From assembly GCA_949291945.1 (NCBI GenBank), contig CASEXH010000024.1, positions 1-62,284 on the forward strand: a stretch of 62,284 bases of DNA, written 5' to 3'. Made by a program: the position numbers and the translations under genes. This DNA is from an uncultured Bacillota bacterium (GTDB lineage Bacteria; Bacillota; Clostridia; Lachnospirales; Lachnospiraceae). Shown here piece by piece: positions 1 to 7,927 of the stretch; position 1 is the stretch's first letter, and every line of letters begins with the position of its first letter. The notes beneath the pieces are model-generated. The model was not told the origin of the DNA. It did not search any database and saw only the letters and a program-made list of their open reading frames with translations.

Positions 1-31
1 TATCTTCAACAGATATCTTTCTTTTAGACAT
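1..31 (-). CDS. 5' end of a gene leaving the window, possibly an IS3-type transposase OrfA
   Basis: Only ten codons are present, reading M-S-K-R-K-I-S-V-E-D. The ATG is at 29-31 on the minus strand, with a GGGAG ribosome binding site eight bases upstream. Short basic starts followed by an E-rich helix are common in IS3-family OrfA helix-turn-helix proteins, and the adjoining palindrome would fit an element end. Ten residues cannot establish a family, so the transposase reading is a guess; the existence of a translated start is better supported. Confidence 0.3.
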   Translation of the reverse strand, partial: MSKRKISVED

Positions 32-36
32 AAAAT

Positions 37-111
37 ATGCTCCCTTCTAAGCGACAAGTTTTTATTATTTCACTTGTCTACCTAGAAGGGAGCATAGCAA
101 TTAATGCGACA
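37..111. repeat. Long imperfect palindrome, possible IS end or leader hairpin
   Basis: Arms of 13 bases (37-49 and 83-95) are perfectly complementary, and inner arms gacaagt/acttgtc (53-59, 72-78) pair as well around an AT-rich loop. The sequence ends in gcgaca at 111. It lies between the left-edge gene start and the next promoter, so it may be the terminal part of an insertion sequence or a 5' leader hairpin of the edge gene. Nothing else is apparent in 96-121. Confidence 0.4.
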
Positions 112-121
112 GCCTCTTTTC

Positions 122-150
122 TTGACATAGGTGTAATGATAGTGTATAGT
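122..150 (+). promoter_or_regulatory. Sigma-A promoter of the GntR-ABC operon
   Basis: TTGACA (122-127) and TATAGT (145-150) are separated by 17 bases. The region around and after the -10 contains the repeated words agtgtat and agtgtgtat (141-156), a plausible autoregulatory operator for the YtrA-type repressor encoded next; the operator assignment is inference. Confidence 0.7.
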
Positions 151-237
151 GTGTATGTAATAACATCACATTAATAACAACAATAACCACGCTGTAAAAA
201 CAGCCTGTGACTACAAATACTGGAGGTGTATCCCACT

Positions 238-612
238 TTGCATATACTCATATCAAACACTTCTGACAAGCCTCTGTATCAGCAGATCAAGGAACAGATC
301 AAGGACGCAATTTTAAGGGAGGAACTGACCGAAGGAGATCTTCTTCCTTCTATCCGCTCTTTTGCCAATGATCTGAAGGTCAGTGTTCTGACCATACGGA
401 GAGTCTATGAGGAACTGGAGAAGGAAGGGTTTGTCGTCAGCCAGACAGGTATCGGCACTTTTGTATCCGCCGGCAATGCGGAACTGCTGAGAGATTCCAG
501 GAGAAGGCTTGTAGAGCAGAAAATGCAGGATATGATAGAAACCGCCCATTCTCTGGGGATTACAAAAGAAGAACTAAATGAAATGATGGACATTCTCTAC
601 GAGGAGGAGTGA
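238..612 (+). CDS. GntR-family (YtrA subfamily) transcriptional regulator
   Basis: A 124-residue protein with an N-terminal winged helix-turn-helix of the GntR family and only a short helical tail, the architecture of the YtrA subfamily, which represses adjacent ABC transporter operons. The phrase DKPLYQQIKEQIK and the later LLPSIRSFANDL and GFVVSQTGIGTFV segments are characteristic. A GTG at 226 is in frame, but GGAGGTG (222-228) would overlap it. The TTG at 238 sits about nine bases after that Shine-Dalgarno and yields the usual start M-H-I-L-I-S-N, so I choose 238. It is followed after one base by the ABC ATPase, so it is probably co-transcribed and autoregulatory. The inducing signal is unknown; in this family it is often cell-envelope stress or peptide antibiotics. 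Confidence 0.88.
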   Translation: MHILISNTSDKPLYQQIKEQIKDAILREELTEGDLLPSIRSFANDLKVSVLTIRRVYEELEKEGFVVSQTGIGTFVSAGNAELLRDSRRRLVEQKMQDMIETAHSLGITKEELNEMMDILYEEE

Positions 613-613
613 A

Positions 614-1489
614 ATGGACAGGGTTTTAGAAGTAAAGAATTTAAACAAATCCTATGGCAGATTTGCACTGAAAGATGTGAGCTTTTCTCTGCCGGAAGGC
701 TGTATTACCGGCTTTATCGGAATAAACGGAGCGGGAAAAACGACCACTCTCCGTTCTATCCTTGGTCTGGCTAAAGGTGTCTCAGGAAGTATCCGGTTTT
801 TCGGTATGGATATGAAAGGACATGAAAAACAGATCAAAAACCGGATCGGCGTTGTTCTGGACAGCGACTGTTTCTATGAGGATCTGTCCCTGGAAGAAAT
901 AAAGAAGATCCTGGCCCCGGCCTATTCTTCCTGGTGCGATCAGGATTACCGGTCTTATCTGGAAAGATTTTCTCTGAATCCAAAGGAAAAGATCAAAAAT
1001 CTCTCCAGAGGAATGAAGATAAAATATTCCCTGGCCCTGGCTCTCTCCCATAAGCCTGAACTGCTGATCATGGACGAGCCCACCAGCGGTCTTGATCCCT
1101 TATTCCGCAACCAGCTTCTGGAACTTCTCCGGGATTATATGGAACAGGGCGGAAAGGGCGTATTTTTTTCTACCCATATCACCTCAGATCTGGATAAGAT
1201 CGCCGATGTGCTGATCATGATTGATCAGGGACATATTGTATTTCAGGAAGATAAAGATGCGCTTCTGGACCGATACCGTATGGTAAAAGGAAGCAAGGAA
1301 AATCTGGAAGAAGTCCGAAGCCTGCTGTTTCATATTCATGAAACGGATTTTGGTTTCACCGGTATGACCAGTCATATCTCTCAGATACAGAAGCTTCTTC
1401 CTAATGCACTTTTAGAACGCCCCACAGTGGAAGATATTATGCTGAGCCATACCAAAGGAGGGATGAAGAATGCTGCTGAGTTTAGTTAA
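614..1489 (+). CDS. ABC transporter ATP-binding protein (exporter type)
   Basis: A 291-residue ABC ATPase. Walker A GINGAGKTT is near residues 37-45, the signature appears as LSRGMKIKYSLA, Walker B is LLIMDEPTSGLD, and the H-loop is FSTHI. The degenerate signature (SRGM instead of SGGQ) is usual in the CcmA/YtrB branch of export ATPases. A C-terminal extension of about 70 residues follows the nucleotide-binding domain. The gene starts one base after the GntR gene and overlaps the permease by 20 bp, so the three form one operon. Substrate unknown: lantibiotic/peptide or lipid-linked export is typical for GntR(YtrA)-ABC sets. Confidence 0.9.
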   Translation: MDRVLEVKNLNKSYGRFALKDVSFSLPEGCITGFIGINGAGKTTTLRSILGLAKGVSGSIRFFGMDMKGHEKQIKNRIGVVLDSDCFYEDLSLEEIKKILAPAYSSWCDQDYRSYLERFSLNPKEKIKNLSRGMKIKYSLALALSHKPELLIMDEPTSGLDPLFRNQLLELLRDYMEQGGKGVFFSTHITSDLDKIADVLIMIDQGHIVFQEDKDALLDRYRMVKGSKENLEEVRSLLFHIHETDFGFTGMTSHISQIQKLLPNALLERPTVEDIMLSHTKGGMKNAAEFS

Positions 1490-2108
1490 AAAAGATTTTA
1501 TACTGGTAAAGAAATATGCCCTTTTTATGGCTGCCATCTGCTTCCTGCTGCCTGTTTTTTTCCTCTCCCGGCTGCCGGAATTTGCAGGGCCTCTGGCCTT
1601 TTTTATCTCTGTGGTCTATTCCATATTTCTTCTTCTCCAGTATGTTTTTCTGAAAGAATATCAGTCTCCCAAGGCCGCACTTCTTCTGTGTGCTTCTCCC
1701 TATCCCCGGCGGCTTATGGTACTGGGAAAATATGTGTTCTGCCTGATCCTCTATGTCGCCAGCAGCCTGATCTACTGGATCAATACACAGATCTTTCCGG
1801 GGCTTGTCAGATTTCATTGGGAAATGGCTGTTCTGATCTTTTTTATGGTTACCATCTTCTACAGTGTTTATATTCCTCTGGAATACCGTCTGGGATTTGA
1901 AAGGACAAAATTTATCACCATGTTTATCATTATGGCCTGTCCTTTTGCGGCTCCCTTTATCCTTCAAAAAGGAGCTGTTATCCAGCGCTATATAGAGCTT
2001 CTGCCTCCGATGCTTTTCTACGGCGCACTCTTATTTGTCAGCCTGGCGGCAATGGTGATATCTGCCTGTTTATCTGTCTGTTTTTACGAACATACAGATT
2101 TATCATAG
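1470..2108 (+). CDS. ABC-2 type permease subunit
   Basis: A 212-residue integral membrane protein with about six hydrophobic segments (for example near residues 13-35, 40-60, 90-108, 120-138, 150-168 and 180-205) and no soluble domain. This is the size and pattern of ABC_membrane_2-type permeases that pair with YtrB-like ATPases. It overlaps the ATPase gene by 20 bp, giving translational coupling, and is the last gene before a bidirectional terminator. The family assignment rests on hydropathy and context rather than on a sharp motif. Confidence 0.78.
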   Translation: MLLSLVKKDFILVKKYALFMAAICFLLPVFFLSRLPEFAGPLAFFISVVYSIFLLLQYVFLKEYQSPKAALLLCASPYPRRLMVLGKYVFCLILYVASSLIYWINTQIFPGLVRFHWEMAVLIFFMVTIFYSVYIPLEYRLGFERTKFITMFIIMACPFAAPFILQKGAVIQRYIELLPPMLFYGALLFVSLAAMVISACLSVCFYEHTDLS

Positions 2109-2174
2109 ACAAGCACTTGTGCCTGCCAGTCCAGACCCTACTATGCATGAAAGCCTATTGTTTATTGTCATAAA

Positions 2175-2227
2175 AAATCCCCGCAGAAAGATAGAGCGCA
2201 GGCACTCTGATTTTCTGCGGGTTCTTT
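2175..2227. terminator. Bidirectional rho-independent terminator
   Basis: Perfect ten-base arms cccgcagaaa (2180-2189) and tttctgcggg (2212-2221), with A-rich sequence to the left and ttcttttg to the right, lie between convergent genes and can stop transcription from both sides. Confidence 0.85.
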
Positions 2228-2239
2228 TGTTTATTCTAC

Positions 2240-3685
2240 TTATTCTTCCACCACTTCCAGGAAAGCATTTTCCCACTCTCCGGCCCGGATTTCTCTTTCT
2301 TCTTTTTCCAGATAGATCCTGGTGGTAAATACCAGTTCTCCCTGGTTTACAAAGATTTCTATAATAGAGCTGTCTATTAAGATCAGCAGGTCCTCTATCT
2401 TATTTTCTACCCGTCCTGTTCTTTTTCCTCTGCCTCCGCCGCAGGCTGCAGGAGTTCCCTTTCCATCCAGGAAAGACAGCTCCACCTGATCTCCCTGGAC
2501 AGTAACTGTCAGATGGTTCTTCTCTGTGCCGATACAGATCTGCCTTTTCTCTCCCCAGATCTGAGCAAATACTGCCTTCAAAGTCTTGTCCGCCCAGCGG
2601 TATCTTCCATTTTCAGGGACCGCTCTTTTCCAGTTCAGATTCTCCAGTTCTCTCACCGGCATCCGATAGATCTTCCCATCATGGCAGGTCAGTTCCGCCG
2701 GGATAGTCAGACAGTGCTGCCAGCCGTTTTCCACGGAAAGATTTCGGTGAGTTTCGGCAGTGTCAGGCACCCCTGCCCATCCTATAAGGATCCTTCTGCC
2801 ATCCTCTGTTTCAAAGGACTGAGGAGCATAAAAGTCAAATCCCATATCCCATTCCCGGAAGCTCTCCTCCAGGTTTTTCATCTGTGAAAAAAACACATAG
2901 CCAGACTGATAGATATTCTGGAATCTGTCTTCCCGGGCTTCCAGTCCCTGGGGACAGAAGGAAAGGATCCGCTCTCCGGATAATGGAAAAATATCGGGGC
3001 ATTCCCACATATAGCCGAAGGGCGTTTCCGGTACCAGTTTCCGGTACAGACGCCAGTTTTTCTTATTTTCTGAGACATAGATCAGGACGCCCCCTTTATC
3101 CCGGCGTTTTCTCTGGCTGTCCCAGGCTCTGGCTCTGGCCCCCAGGACCATGTAATATTCTCCCTCTTCCTTCCATACCTTAGGGTCCCGGATATGCTGG
3201 GTCATGTTCTCCGGATAATCTTCCATACCAAGGAGGATCGTTTTTTCGGACATATGCTGCCCGTCTTCAGACTCCACCAGAATCTGAGTGCTGATCCTGC
3301 CGGCGTCGATATAATCGTAATCTCCCGGCTTCTTCACATTCCCGGTATAAAAAATATATATTTTATTATCTTCCACAAGAGCAGAACCGGAATAGACCCC
3401 GCTGGCATCCTGGGGAATATCCGCAGTCAGTACCGGCTCCCGGTATTCCCAGTGAAGGAGATCTTTGCTGACACAGTGGCCCCAGTATCCTCCCCCTCCG
3501 TTGACGTTCAGTGGTGAATACTGGAAATATGCCTGGAACTCTCCTTTAAACTGGCACAGGCCGTTGGGATCATTCAGCCAGCCCACAGGAGGCATGATAT
3601 GATACCTGGTCCGGAAAGGACAGCCGGCAACTGTCCTTCCCATTTTTTCTTCTGCTTCTTTTGCTTTTTGAAAACCGTATTTCAT
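2240..3685 (-). CDS. scrB: Sucrose-6-phosphate hydrolase / beta-fructosidase (GH32)
   Basis: A 481-residue glycoside hydrolase family 32 enzyme that would hydrolyse sucrose-6-phosphate to glucose-6-phosphate and fructose in the cytosol. The catalytic signature WLNDPNG is near residue 36, with nucleophile Asp39. The transition-state stabiliser motif RDP occurs in HIRDPKVW, and the acid/base Glu in ECPDIF. A C-terminal beta-sandwich follows. There is no signal peptide, consistent with an intracellular enzyme acting on PTS-delivered substrate. It lies 11 bp downstream of the PTS gene in the same operon. A beta-fructosidase acting on other fructosides imported by the same PTS is the main alternative. 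Confidence 0.92.
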   Translation of the reverse strand: MKYGFQKAKEAEEKMGRTVAGCPFRTRYHIMPPVGWLNDPNGLCQFKGEFQAYFQYSPLNVNGGGGYWGHCVSKDLLHWEYREPVLTADIPQDASGVYSGSALVEDNKIYIFYTGNVKKPGDYDYIDAGRISTQILVESEDGQHMSEKTILLGMEDYPENMTQHIRDPKVWKEEGEYYMVLGARARAWDSQRKRRDKGGVLIYVSENKKNWRLYRKLVPETPFGYMWECPDIFPLSGERILSFCPQGLEAREDRFQNIYQSGYVFFSQMKNLEESFREWDMGFDFYAPQSFETEDGRRILIGWAGVPDTAETHRNLSVENGWQHCLTIPAELTCHDGKIYRMPVRELENLNWKRAVPENGRYRWADKTLKAVFAQIWGEKRQICIGTEKNHLTVTVQGDQVELSFLDGKGTPAACGGGRGKRTGRVENKIEDLLILIDSSIIEIFVNQGELVFTTRIYLEKEEREIRAGEWENAFLEVVEE

Positions 3686-3696
3686 AGCTGTCCCTC

Positions 3697-5670
3697 TTAT
3701 TCTGTGATCACTGCGATCTTATCTCCCACCGCCACAGTTCTCTCTGCTTCTCTGTCTGCATGAGAGCCTTCCACAGGCTCTGTGAAGATCAGGCAGGCTG
3801 CAGTGTCATAGCCTTCTTCTGCGATCTTGTCCTTGTCAAAATCCATAATGCAGTCTCCGGCTTTCAGTTTCTGTCCTTCTGTCACATGCACATCAAAGTA
3901 TTTTCCTCCAAGCTGTACCGTATCGATCCCTACATGGATCAGCAGGCCGTTTCCGGCTTTTGTGCGGAGACCTACCGCATGTTTTGTATCCATGACCATC
4001 TCAATTGTACAGTCTGCGGGAGCATAGATCTTTCCTTCTGCAGGAAGGATAGCCACTCCGTCTCCCAGGACTTTCTCGGCAAAAGTAGGATCCTTGACCT
4101 TTTCGATCCCTACAAATTCTCCGGGAACAAAAGCGTAGATTTCTTCAGGAAGCTCTGCTTTTTCTGAGGGCTCTGTTTCTTTTTCTTCTGAAGAAGAATC
4201 GGACACGCCTCCCGCTTGGGAAATTTCCGCACCTGAAACTGCTGCCGGCTCTGCCTTTGCATTTTTCCTGTCAAAGATCGTACCGATCAGAACAGCAAAA
4301 GCAAATCCTGCTGCCAGAGCGATCACATGGGCAATGATATAATTGATATAGCCGTTATGAGCCGGATCTGCCAGAGCAATTCCCGGTACTACGGTTGTTC
4401 CGAATCCAAGAGCCGCCAGATCTGTAAAGTATACCACAGCGCCTCCTATAGCGCCGCCCAGGCAGCCGCCGATGAGCGGATAGCGGTATCTTAAGTTCAC
4501 ACCGAAAAGAGCCGGCTCTGTAATGCCGAAAAGCACGGAGATAAAACTGGGGATACAAAGTTCTTTTGCCTTGGCTTCCTTTAAATTCCTTACCAGATAA
4601 CCCAAAACAGCACCGCCCTGGGCAATGATAGCCACGGACATCAGTGGATTCAAAAAGTTTCTTCCAGTGTCTACTAAAAGCTGTGACTCAATGGCCCCGA
4701 ACACATGATGGAGACCGGTGATCACGATCAGCTGCTGCACACCGGAGAAAGCGGCGTATCCGATCACGCCCAGGTGCTGGGTCATCCATACCAGGACAGC
4801 GGTAATGCCGTTTGCCAGTCCTCTTCCTACCGGTCCGATGATCATAAACAGCAGGAAGGAGCTTACGAGAGTGGTAAGGAGAGGAGATACCAGAAGCCTT
4901 ATGACCTCAGGCACTTTCCGCTCAAAGAAAATATCCAGCTTGGCCGTGACGATACCGATAAGCAGGGCTACGATAATACCGCCCTGGAAACCGATCAGTT
5001 CTACCGGAAGCCCGAATATATGAAGGGTGGTTACATCTACCGTCCCCTGGGCCGCAGCGCTGGCGTCAGCCAGACTGTTTGTCAGCATGATACAGCCGAT
5101 AACAATGCCCATGATGGGCCGTCCGCCGAACCGCTTCACCGTACTGTAAGCTACACACAAGGGCAGGAATCCAAAGATAGCTCCCGAGGATATATTGATC
5201 AGTCTTGAAAGACCGTAAAGGGTATCGTTGTTCTGGACAAATTCAATATTTCCCAGGACACTGGACAGGCCGGTAAGAAGAGCCGCCGCCAGGATCCCAG
5301 GCATGATCTCGATAAACACATCAGAAAGGGCCTTTACCGCTCTTTGAAGAGGGTTCATTCTTTTATTTGCCTTTGTCTTCAGGTCTCCCAGGCTCATACT
5401 GTCCATATGTATAGAGTCTGCCAGCACCTGGCACACATCGTTGACCAGACCTGCCCCGAAAATAATCTGAAGCTGATCACCTGCTACAAACACACCTTTC
5501 ACCAGGTCCACGTCCTCAATCGCCTTTGTGTCTGCTTTGTCGTTGTCTTCCAGCACCAGCCTGAGGCGGGTAGCACAGTGGGCCACACCTAAAATGTTGT
5601 CTCTGCCGCCTACCAGCCGGACAATCTCTGCCGCTATGTTCTCATAACGTTTTCTTTTTTCAGCATCCAT
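3697..5670 (-). CDS. Sucrose-type PTS transporter, fused EIIBCA
   Basis: A 657-residue fused phosphotransferase permease. The N-terminal EIIB domain (about 1-90) carries the phosphocysteine in AHCATRLR (Cys32). The EIIC membrane domain covers roughly residues 100-465. After an acidic, Ser/Glu-rich linker comes a C-terminal EIIA(Glc)-type domain with the phosphohistidine in LLIHVGID (His579). Coupling to the GH32 gene makes sucrose the most likely substrate; trehalose and beta-glucoside PTS share this layout but not this partner. A weak -35 and a TATAAT -10 upstream suggest activator-dependent expression, probably by the divergent AraC protein. Confidence 0.9.
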   Translation of the reverse strand: MDAEKRKRYENIAAEIVRLVGGRDNILGVAHCATRLRLVLEDNDKADTKAIEDVDLVKGVFVAGDQLQIIFGAGLVNDVCQVLADSIHMDSMSLGDLKTKANKRMNPLQRAVKALSDVFIEIMPGILAAALLTGLSSVLGNIEFVQNNDTLYGLSRLINISSGAIFGFLPLCVAYSTVKRFGGRPIMGIVIGCIMLTNSLADASAAAQGTVDVTTLHIFGLPVELIGFQGGIIVALLIGIVTAKLDIFFERKVPEVIRLLVSPLLTTLVSSFLLFMIIGPVGRGLANGITAVLVWMTQHLGVIGYAAFSGVQQLIVITGLHHVFGAIESQLLVDTGRNFLNPLMSVAIIAQGGAVLGYLVRNLKEAKAKELCIPSFISVLFGITEPALFGVNLRYRYPLIGGCLGGAIGGAVVYFTDLAALGFGTTVVPGIALADPAHNGYINYIIAHVIALAAGFAFAVLIGTIFDRKNAKAEPAAVSGAEISQAGGVSDSSSEEKETEPSEKAELPEEIYAFVPGEFVGIEKVKDPTFAEKVLGDGVAILPAEGKIYAPADCTIEMVMDTKHAVGLRTKAGNGLLIHVGIDTVQLGGKYFDVHVTEGQKLKAGDCIMDFDKDKIAEEGYDTAACLIFTEPVEGSHADREAERTVAVGDKIAVITE

Positions 5671-5722
5671 CTTTTAAAACCTCCATCTTTTTTATCGGAG
5701 ACATGTCTCTCATTTTCCCGGG

Positions 5723-5803
5723 TATGAACAAATGCTGTTTGCTTTGTCCTTGTAATTATTATTATACTGGAATATAATCTATATCATATAGACAAATGTT
5801 GTT
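5723..5803. promoter_or_regulatory. Direct-repeat operators between PTS operon and AraC gene
   Basis: Two 17-bp copies in the same orientation, at 5723-5739 and 5787-5803, share acaaatg followed by ttgtt or ctgtt and match at 14 of 17 positions. Their start-to-start distance is 64 bp. Direct repeats in a divergent intergenic region are the usual binding geometry for AraC-family activators, so these are likely sites for the adjacent regulator. A TATAAT for the PTS operon lies between them on the minus strand. Confidence 0.55.
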
Positions 5804-5830
5804 TTATCATACAGTTATGTTGGAGGAATC

Positions 5831-6661
5831 ATGAAAGACTATATTTTTTCAAACGACTTTTCCAGAAATCTGGACGCCATGATCTATACCTGCGGTTATG
5901 AGACCTGCGCTCCCTCCCACAGCTATGGTCCTGTGGTCCGCAGCGGCTATCTGATCCATTATATTCTAAAGGGAAAAGGAATCTATAAAACGGACGGACA
6001 TATCTATCCGCTGAAAGAAGGGGACGCTTTCCTCATACGCCCCAATACCCTGATCTACTATGAGGCGGACAAATATGATCCCTGGACATACACCTGGATC
6101 GGCTTCCAGGGAATTAAGATCGAAGAGTATTTAAAGAGAACCTCTCTTCTGGAAACTCCTTATTTTCACTACGGGAAAGATGACCGGGTCCGGCTCTGTC
6201 ATGAAAAAATGTTTGAGGCCTATAAACTGCCGGAAAACAGGGATCTGATGATGAATAGTATCCTTTATGAATATCTCTATCTCCTGGCCAGCAAGTTTCC
6301 CAGAAAATATGTGCCCGCCAAGGAAAAGAAAATCTCCTATGTGGAAGAAGCCCTCCGGTATATTGAAAACAACTACGCCCACACCGTAAATATCCAGGTG
6401 ATCGCCGATTATCTGAGTATTGAAAGGACTTATCTTTATCGGCTTTTTAAAGATATCACCGGTTCTTCTCCCCAGGAGTATCTTCTGGACTACCGGATCC
6501 GCCGGGCCTGCAGCCTGCTGAAGGAAACAGACCTTCCCGTCAGCGATATCGCCAGATCCGTAGGGTACAATGACGCCCTGTATTTCTCCCGACTGTTTAA
6601 ACAGAAAAAAGGACGGACCCCTACCCTCTACAGAGAAGAAAACCATTCTGATAAAATGTAA
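5831..6661 (+). CDS. AraC-family transcriptional regulator of the sucrose operon
   Basis: A 276-residue regulator with an N-terminal cupin-like AraC ligand domain (GHIYPLKEGDAFLIRPN) and a C-terminal pair of helix-turn-helices from about residue 170. The second ends in the classical phrase VGYNDALYFSRLFKQKKGRTP. GGAGG lies just upstream of the ATG. It is transcribed divergently from the PTS-GH32 operon and resembles MsmR/RafR-type activators of sugar operons. The ligand (sucrose, sucrose-6-phosphate or a fructoside) is inferred from context only. Confidence 0.9.
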   Translation: MKDYIFSNDFSRNLDAMIYTCGYETCAPSHSYGPVVRSGYLIHYILKGKGIYKTDGHIYPLKEGDAFLIRPNTLIYYEADKYDPWTYTWIGFQGIKIEEYLKRTSLLETPYFHYGKDDRVRLCHEKMFEAYKLPENRDLMMNSILYEYLYLLASKFPRKYVPAKEKKISYVEEALRYIENNYAHTVNIQVIADYLSIERTYLYRLFKDITGSSPQEYLLDYRIRRACSLLKETDLPVSDIARSVGYNDALYFSRLFKQKKGRTPTLYREENHSDKM

Positions 6662-6768
6662 AATTTCTGTATAGTTTTTGAGAAATGTTGACCTGTCTGT
6701 CTCTTTATATTATCATGGGGATAACTTAAATACCTGACAAAAATCCCATGATGGAGGAGGTAAAATCT

Positions 6769-7134
6769 ATGTTTAATTTCTTTTCCAGTTCCAGCAGTAA
6801 AGGACGCTACCCCAATCCCAACCGTGGAGGTTCTCACTATCAAAGAGGTGGCTTTTTCAGAAATTTCGGCAGTTTTTCCGGCTCAGGAAGCGGACGTCGC
6901 CGTTATAATCAGAATCAGCAGCCTTACCCTGATCAGGGATACGCTCAACAGTCTGCTGCTCAAGGTTCCTCTCAGGTATGCCCAAACTGCGGCATGCAGG
7001 TTCCTGCCGGATCTAAATTTTGTCTCTCCTGCGGGGCAAAAATGAATACTGCCGCTTTCTGCACCAACTGCGGAAAACCGGTTCCCCCGGGTTCTAAATT
7101 CTGTCCCCAGTGCGGCAGCCCTGTGAATCTGTGA
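6769..7134 (+). CDS. Double zinc-ribbon protein with low-complexity N-terminus
   Basis: A 121-residue protein. Residues 1 to about 70 are rich in Gly, Ser, Arg, Tyr and Gln and probably disordered. The C-terminal half has two tandem zinc ribbons, CPNCG...CLSCG and CTNCG...CPQCG, each with CxxC pairs about 14 residues apart. I chose the ATG at 6769 because GGAGGAGG (6753-6760) lies eight bases upstream; the ATGs at 6748 and 6751 would precede or overlap that site. No signal peptide or membrane segment is present. The stop overlaps the kinase start by 4 bp, so the two proteins are probably made together. Function unknown; zinc ribbons of this kind often mediate protein contacts. Confidence 0.82.
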   Translation: MFNFFSSSSSKGRYPNPNRGGSHYQRGGFFRNFGSFSGSGSGRRRYNQNQQPYPDQGYAQQSAAQGSSQVCPNCGMQVPAGSKFCLSCGAKMNTAAFCTNCGKPVPPGSKFCPQCGSPVNL

Positions 7135-7820
7135 GCTTTTTGAAAAAGGCAGGGGAATACACAATCAAGAAACGGCTGGGACAGGGCCGGTACGGTATCT
7201 GCTATCTGGCAAAAGACGATCAGGACCGGCCTGTAGTCCTGAAATATTTCCGGCCGAATACCCGAAAAAAACACGGAGATTTTATTCAATGGGAGGCTGT
7301 GATCCTTTCCGGACTCTCCCACCCTTCGATTCCTCAATTTCTGGGAGTGGTCAATAGCCGATGGGGATATTTTTTTGTTCTGGAATATATGAAGGGAGAT
7401 TCCCTGAAAACTCTCCTCTTTCAAAAACGCAAGGAGTTTTCTGTCGAGGAGATTTTTCAGATTGGCGAACAGCTTCTGGAAATCCTTCTCTATATTCACA
7501 GCCGCAGCGTGGTACATGGGGATATCAGTATTTCTAATGTTCTCTATGACGGTCTCCAGGTTTCTCTTATAGATTTCGGTCTTTCCTCCTATACCGGACA
7601 GGAAGGAGGAAAGAAAGATCTGGACTACGCCTGTTTTGGAAATCTCCTTCTGTATCTTCTCTATTCCGGCTACCATGGTCCCCAAAAAGGAGCCTGGTAC
7701 GAAGAACTGCCATTAAACCAGGGACAGGAGGAATTTCTAAAAAGACTTTTAGGATTAAAAGATAACTTTACCCAGACGGAAATCGTAAAAAAGGAATTTT
7801 CCAGAAATTTTCGCCCATAA
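7131..7820 (+). CDS. Minimal eukaryotic-like protein kinase
   Basis: A 229-residue kinase-fold protein with no transmembrane or PASTA region. Visible elements are the glycine loop GQGRYGICYLA, catalytic lysine VVLKYF, the alphaC Glu in QWEAVIL, catalytic loop HGDISISNVLYD (HGD instead of HRD) and Mg-binding DFG. The substrate-binding C-lobe is short. GTG at 7131 overlaps the upstream TGA (GTGA), the usual coupling arrangement. A GTG at 7110 is also in frame but has no better ribosome site. The HGD loop recalls Bud32/RIO-like and aminoglycoside-kinase-like enzymes, so the substrate may not be Ser/Thr of a protein. Confidence 0.78.
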   Translation: MSFLKKAGEYTIKKRLGQGRYGICYLAKDDQDRPVVLKYFRPNTRKKHGDFIQWEAVILSGLSHPSIPQFLGVVNSRWGYFFVLEYMKGDSLKTLLFQKRKEFSVEEIFQIGEQLLEILLYIHSRSVVHGDISISNVLYDGLQVSLIDFGLSSYTGQEGGKKDLDYACFGNLLLYLLYSGYHGPQKGAWYEELPLNQGQEEFLKRLLGLKDNFTQTEIVKKEFSRNFRP

Positions 7821-7853
7821 AATTTCATGACGAGTCCGAAGGACCTCCTACAT

Positions 7854-7907
7854 AAAAACAGCTATGCCTTGGCAGATAAATCTCTGCCTGTATGCATAGC
7901 TGTTTTT
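7854..7907. terminator. Bidirectional terminator
   Basis: Arms aaaaacagctatgc (7854-7867) and gcatagctgttttt (7894-7907) are perfectly complementary. An inner ggcaga/tctgcc pair extends the stem. A and T tracts flank it on both sides, between the convergent kinase and large ABC genes. Confidence 0.88.
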
Positions 7908-7927
7908 CACTGATTTCAAATACCTGT

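Noticed and set aside
226..237. GTG start at 226 for the GntR regulator
   Set aside because: The Shine-Dalgarno would overlap the start codon; the TTG at 238 has proper spacing and the usual N-terminus.
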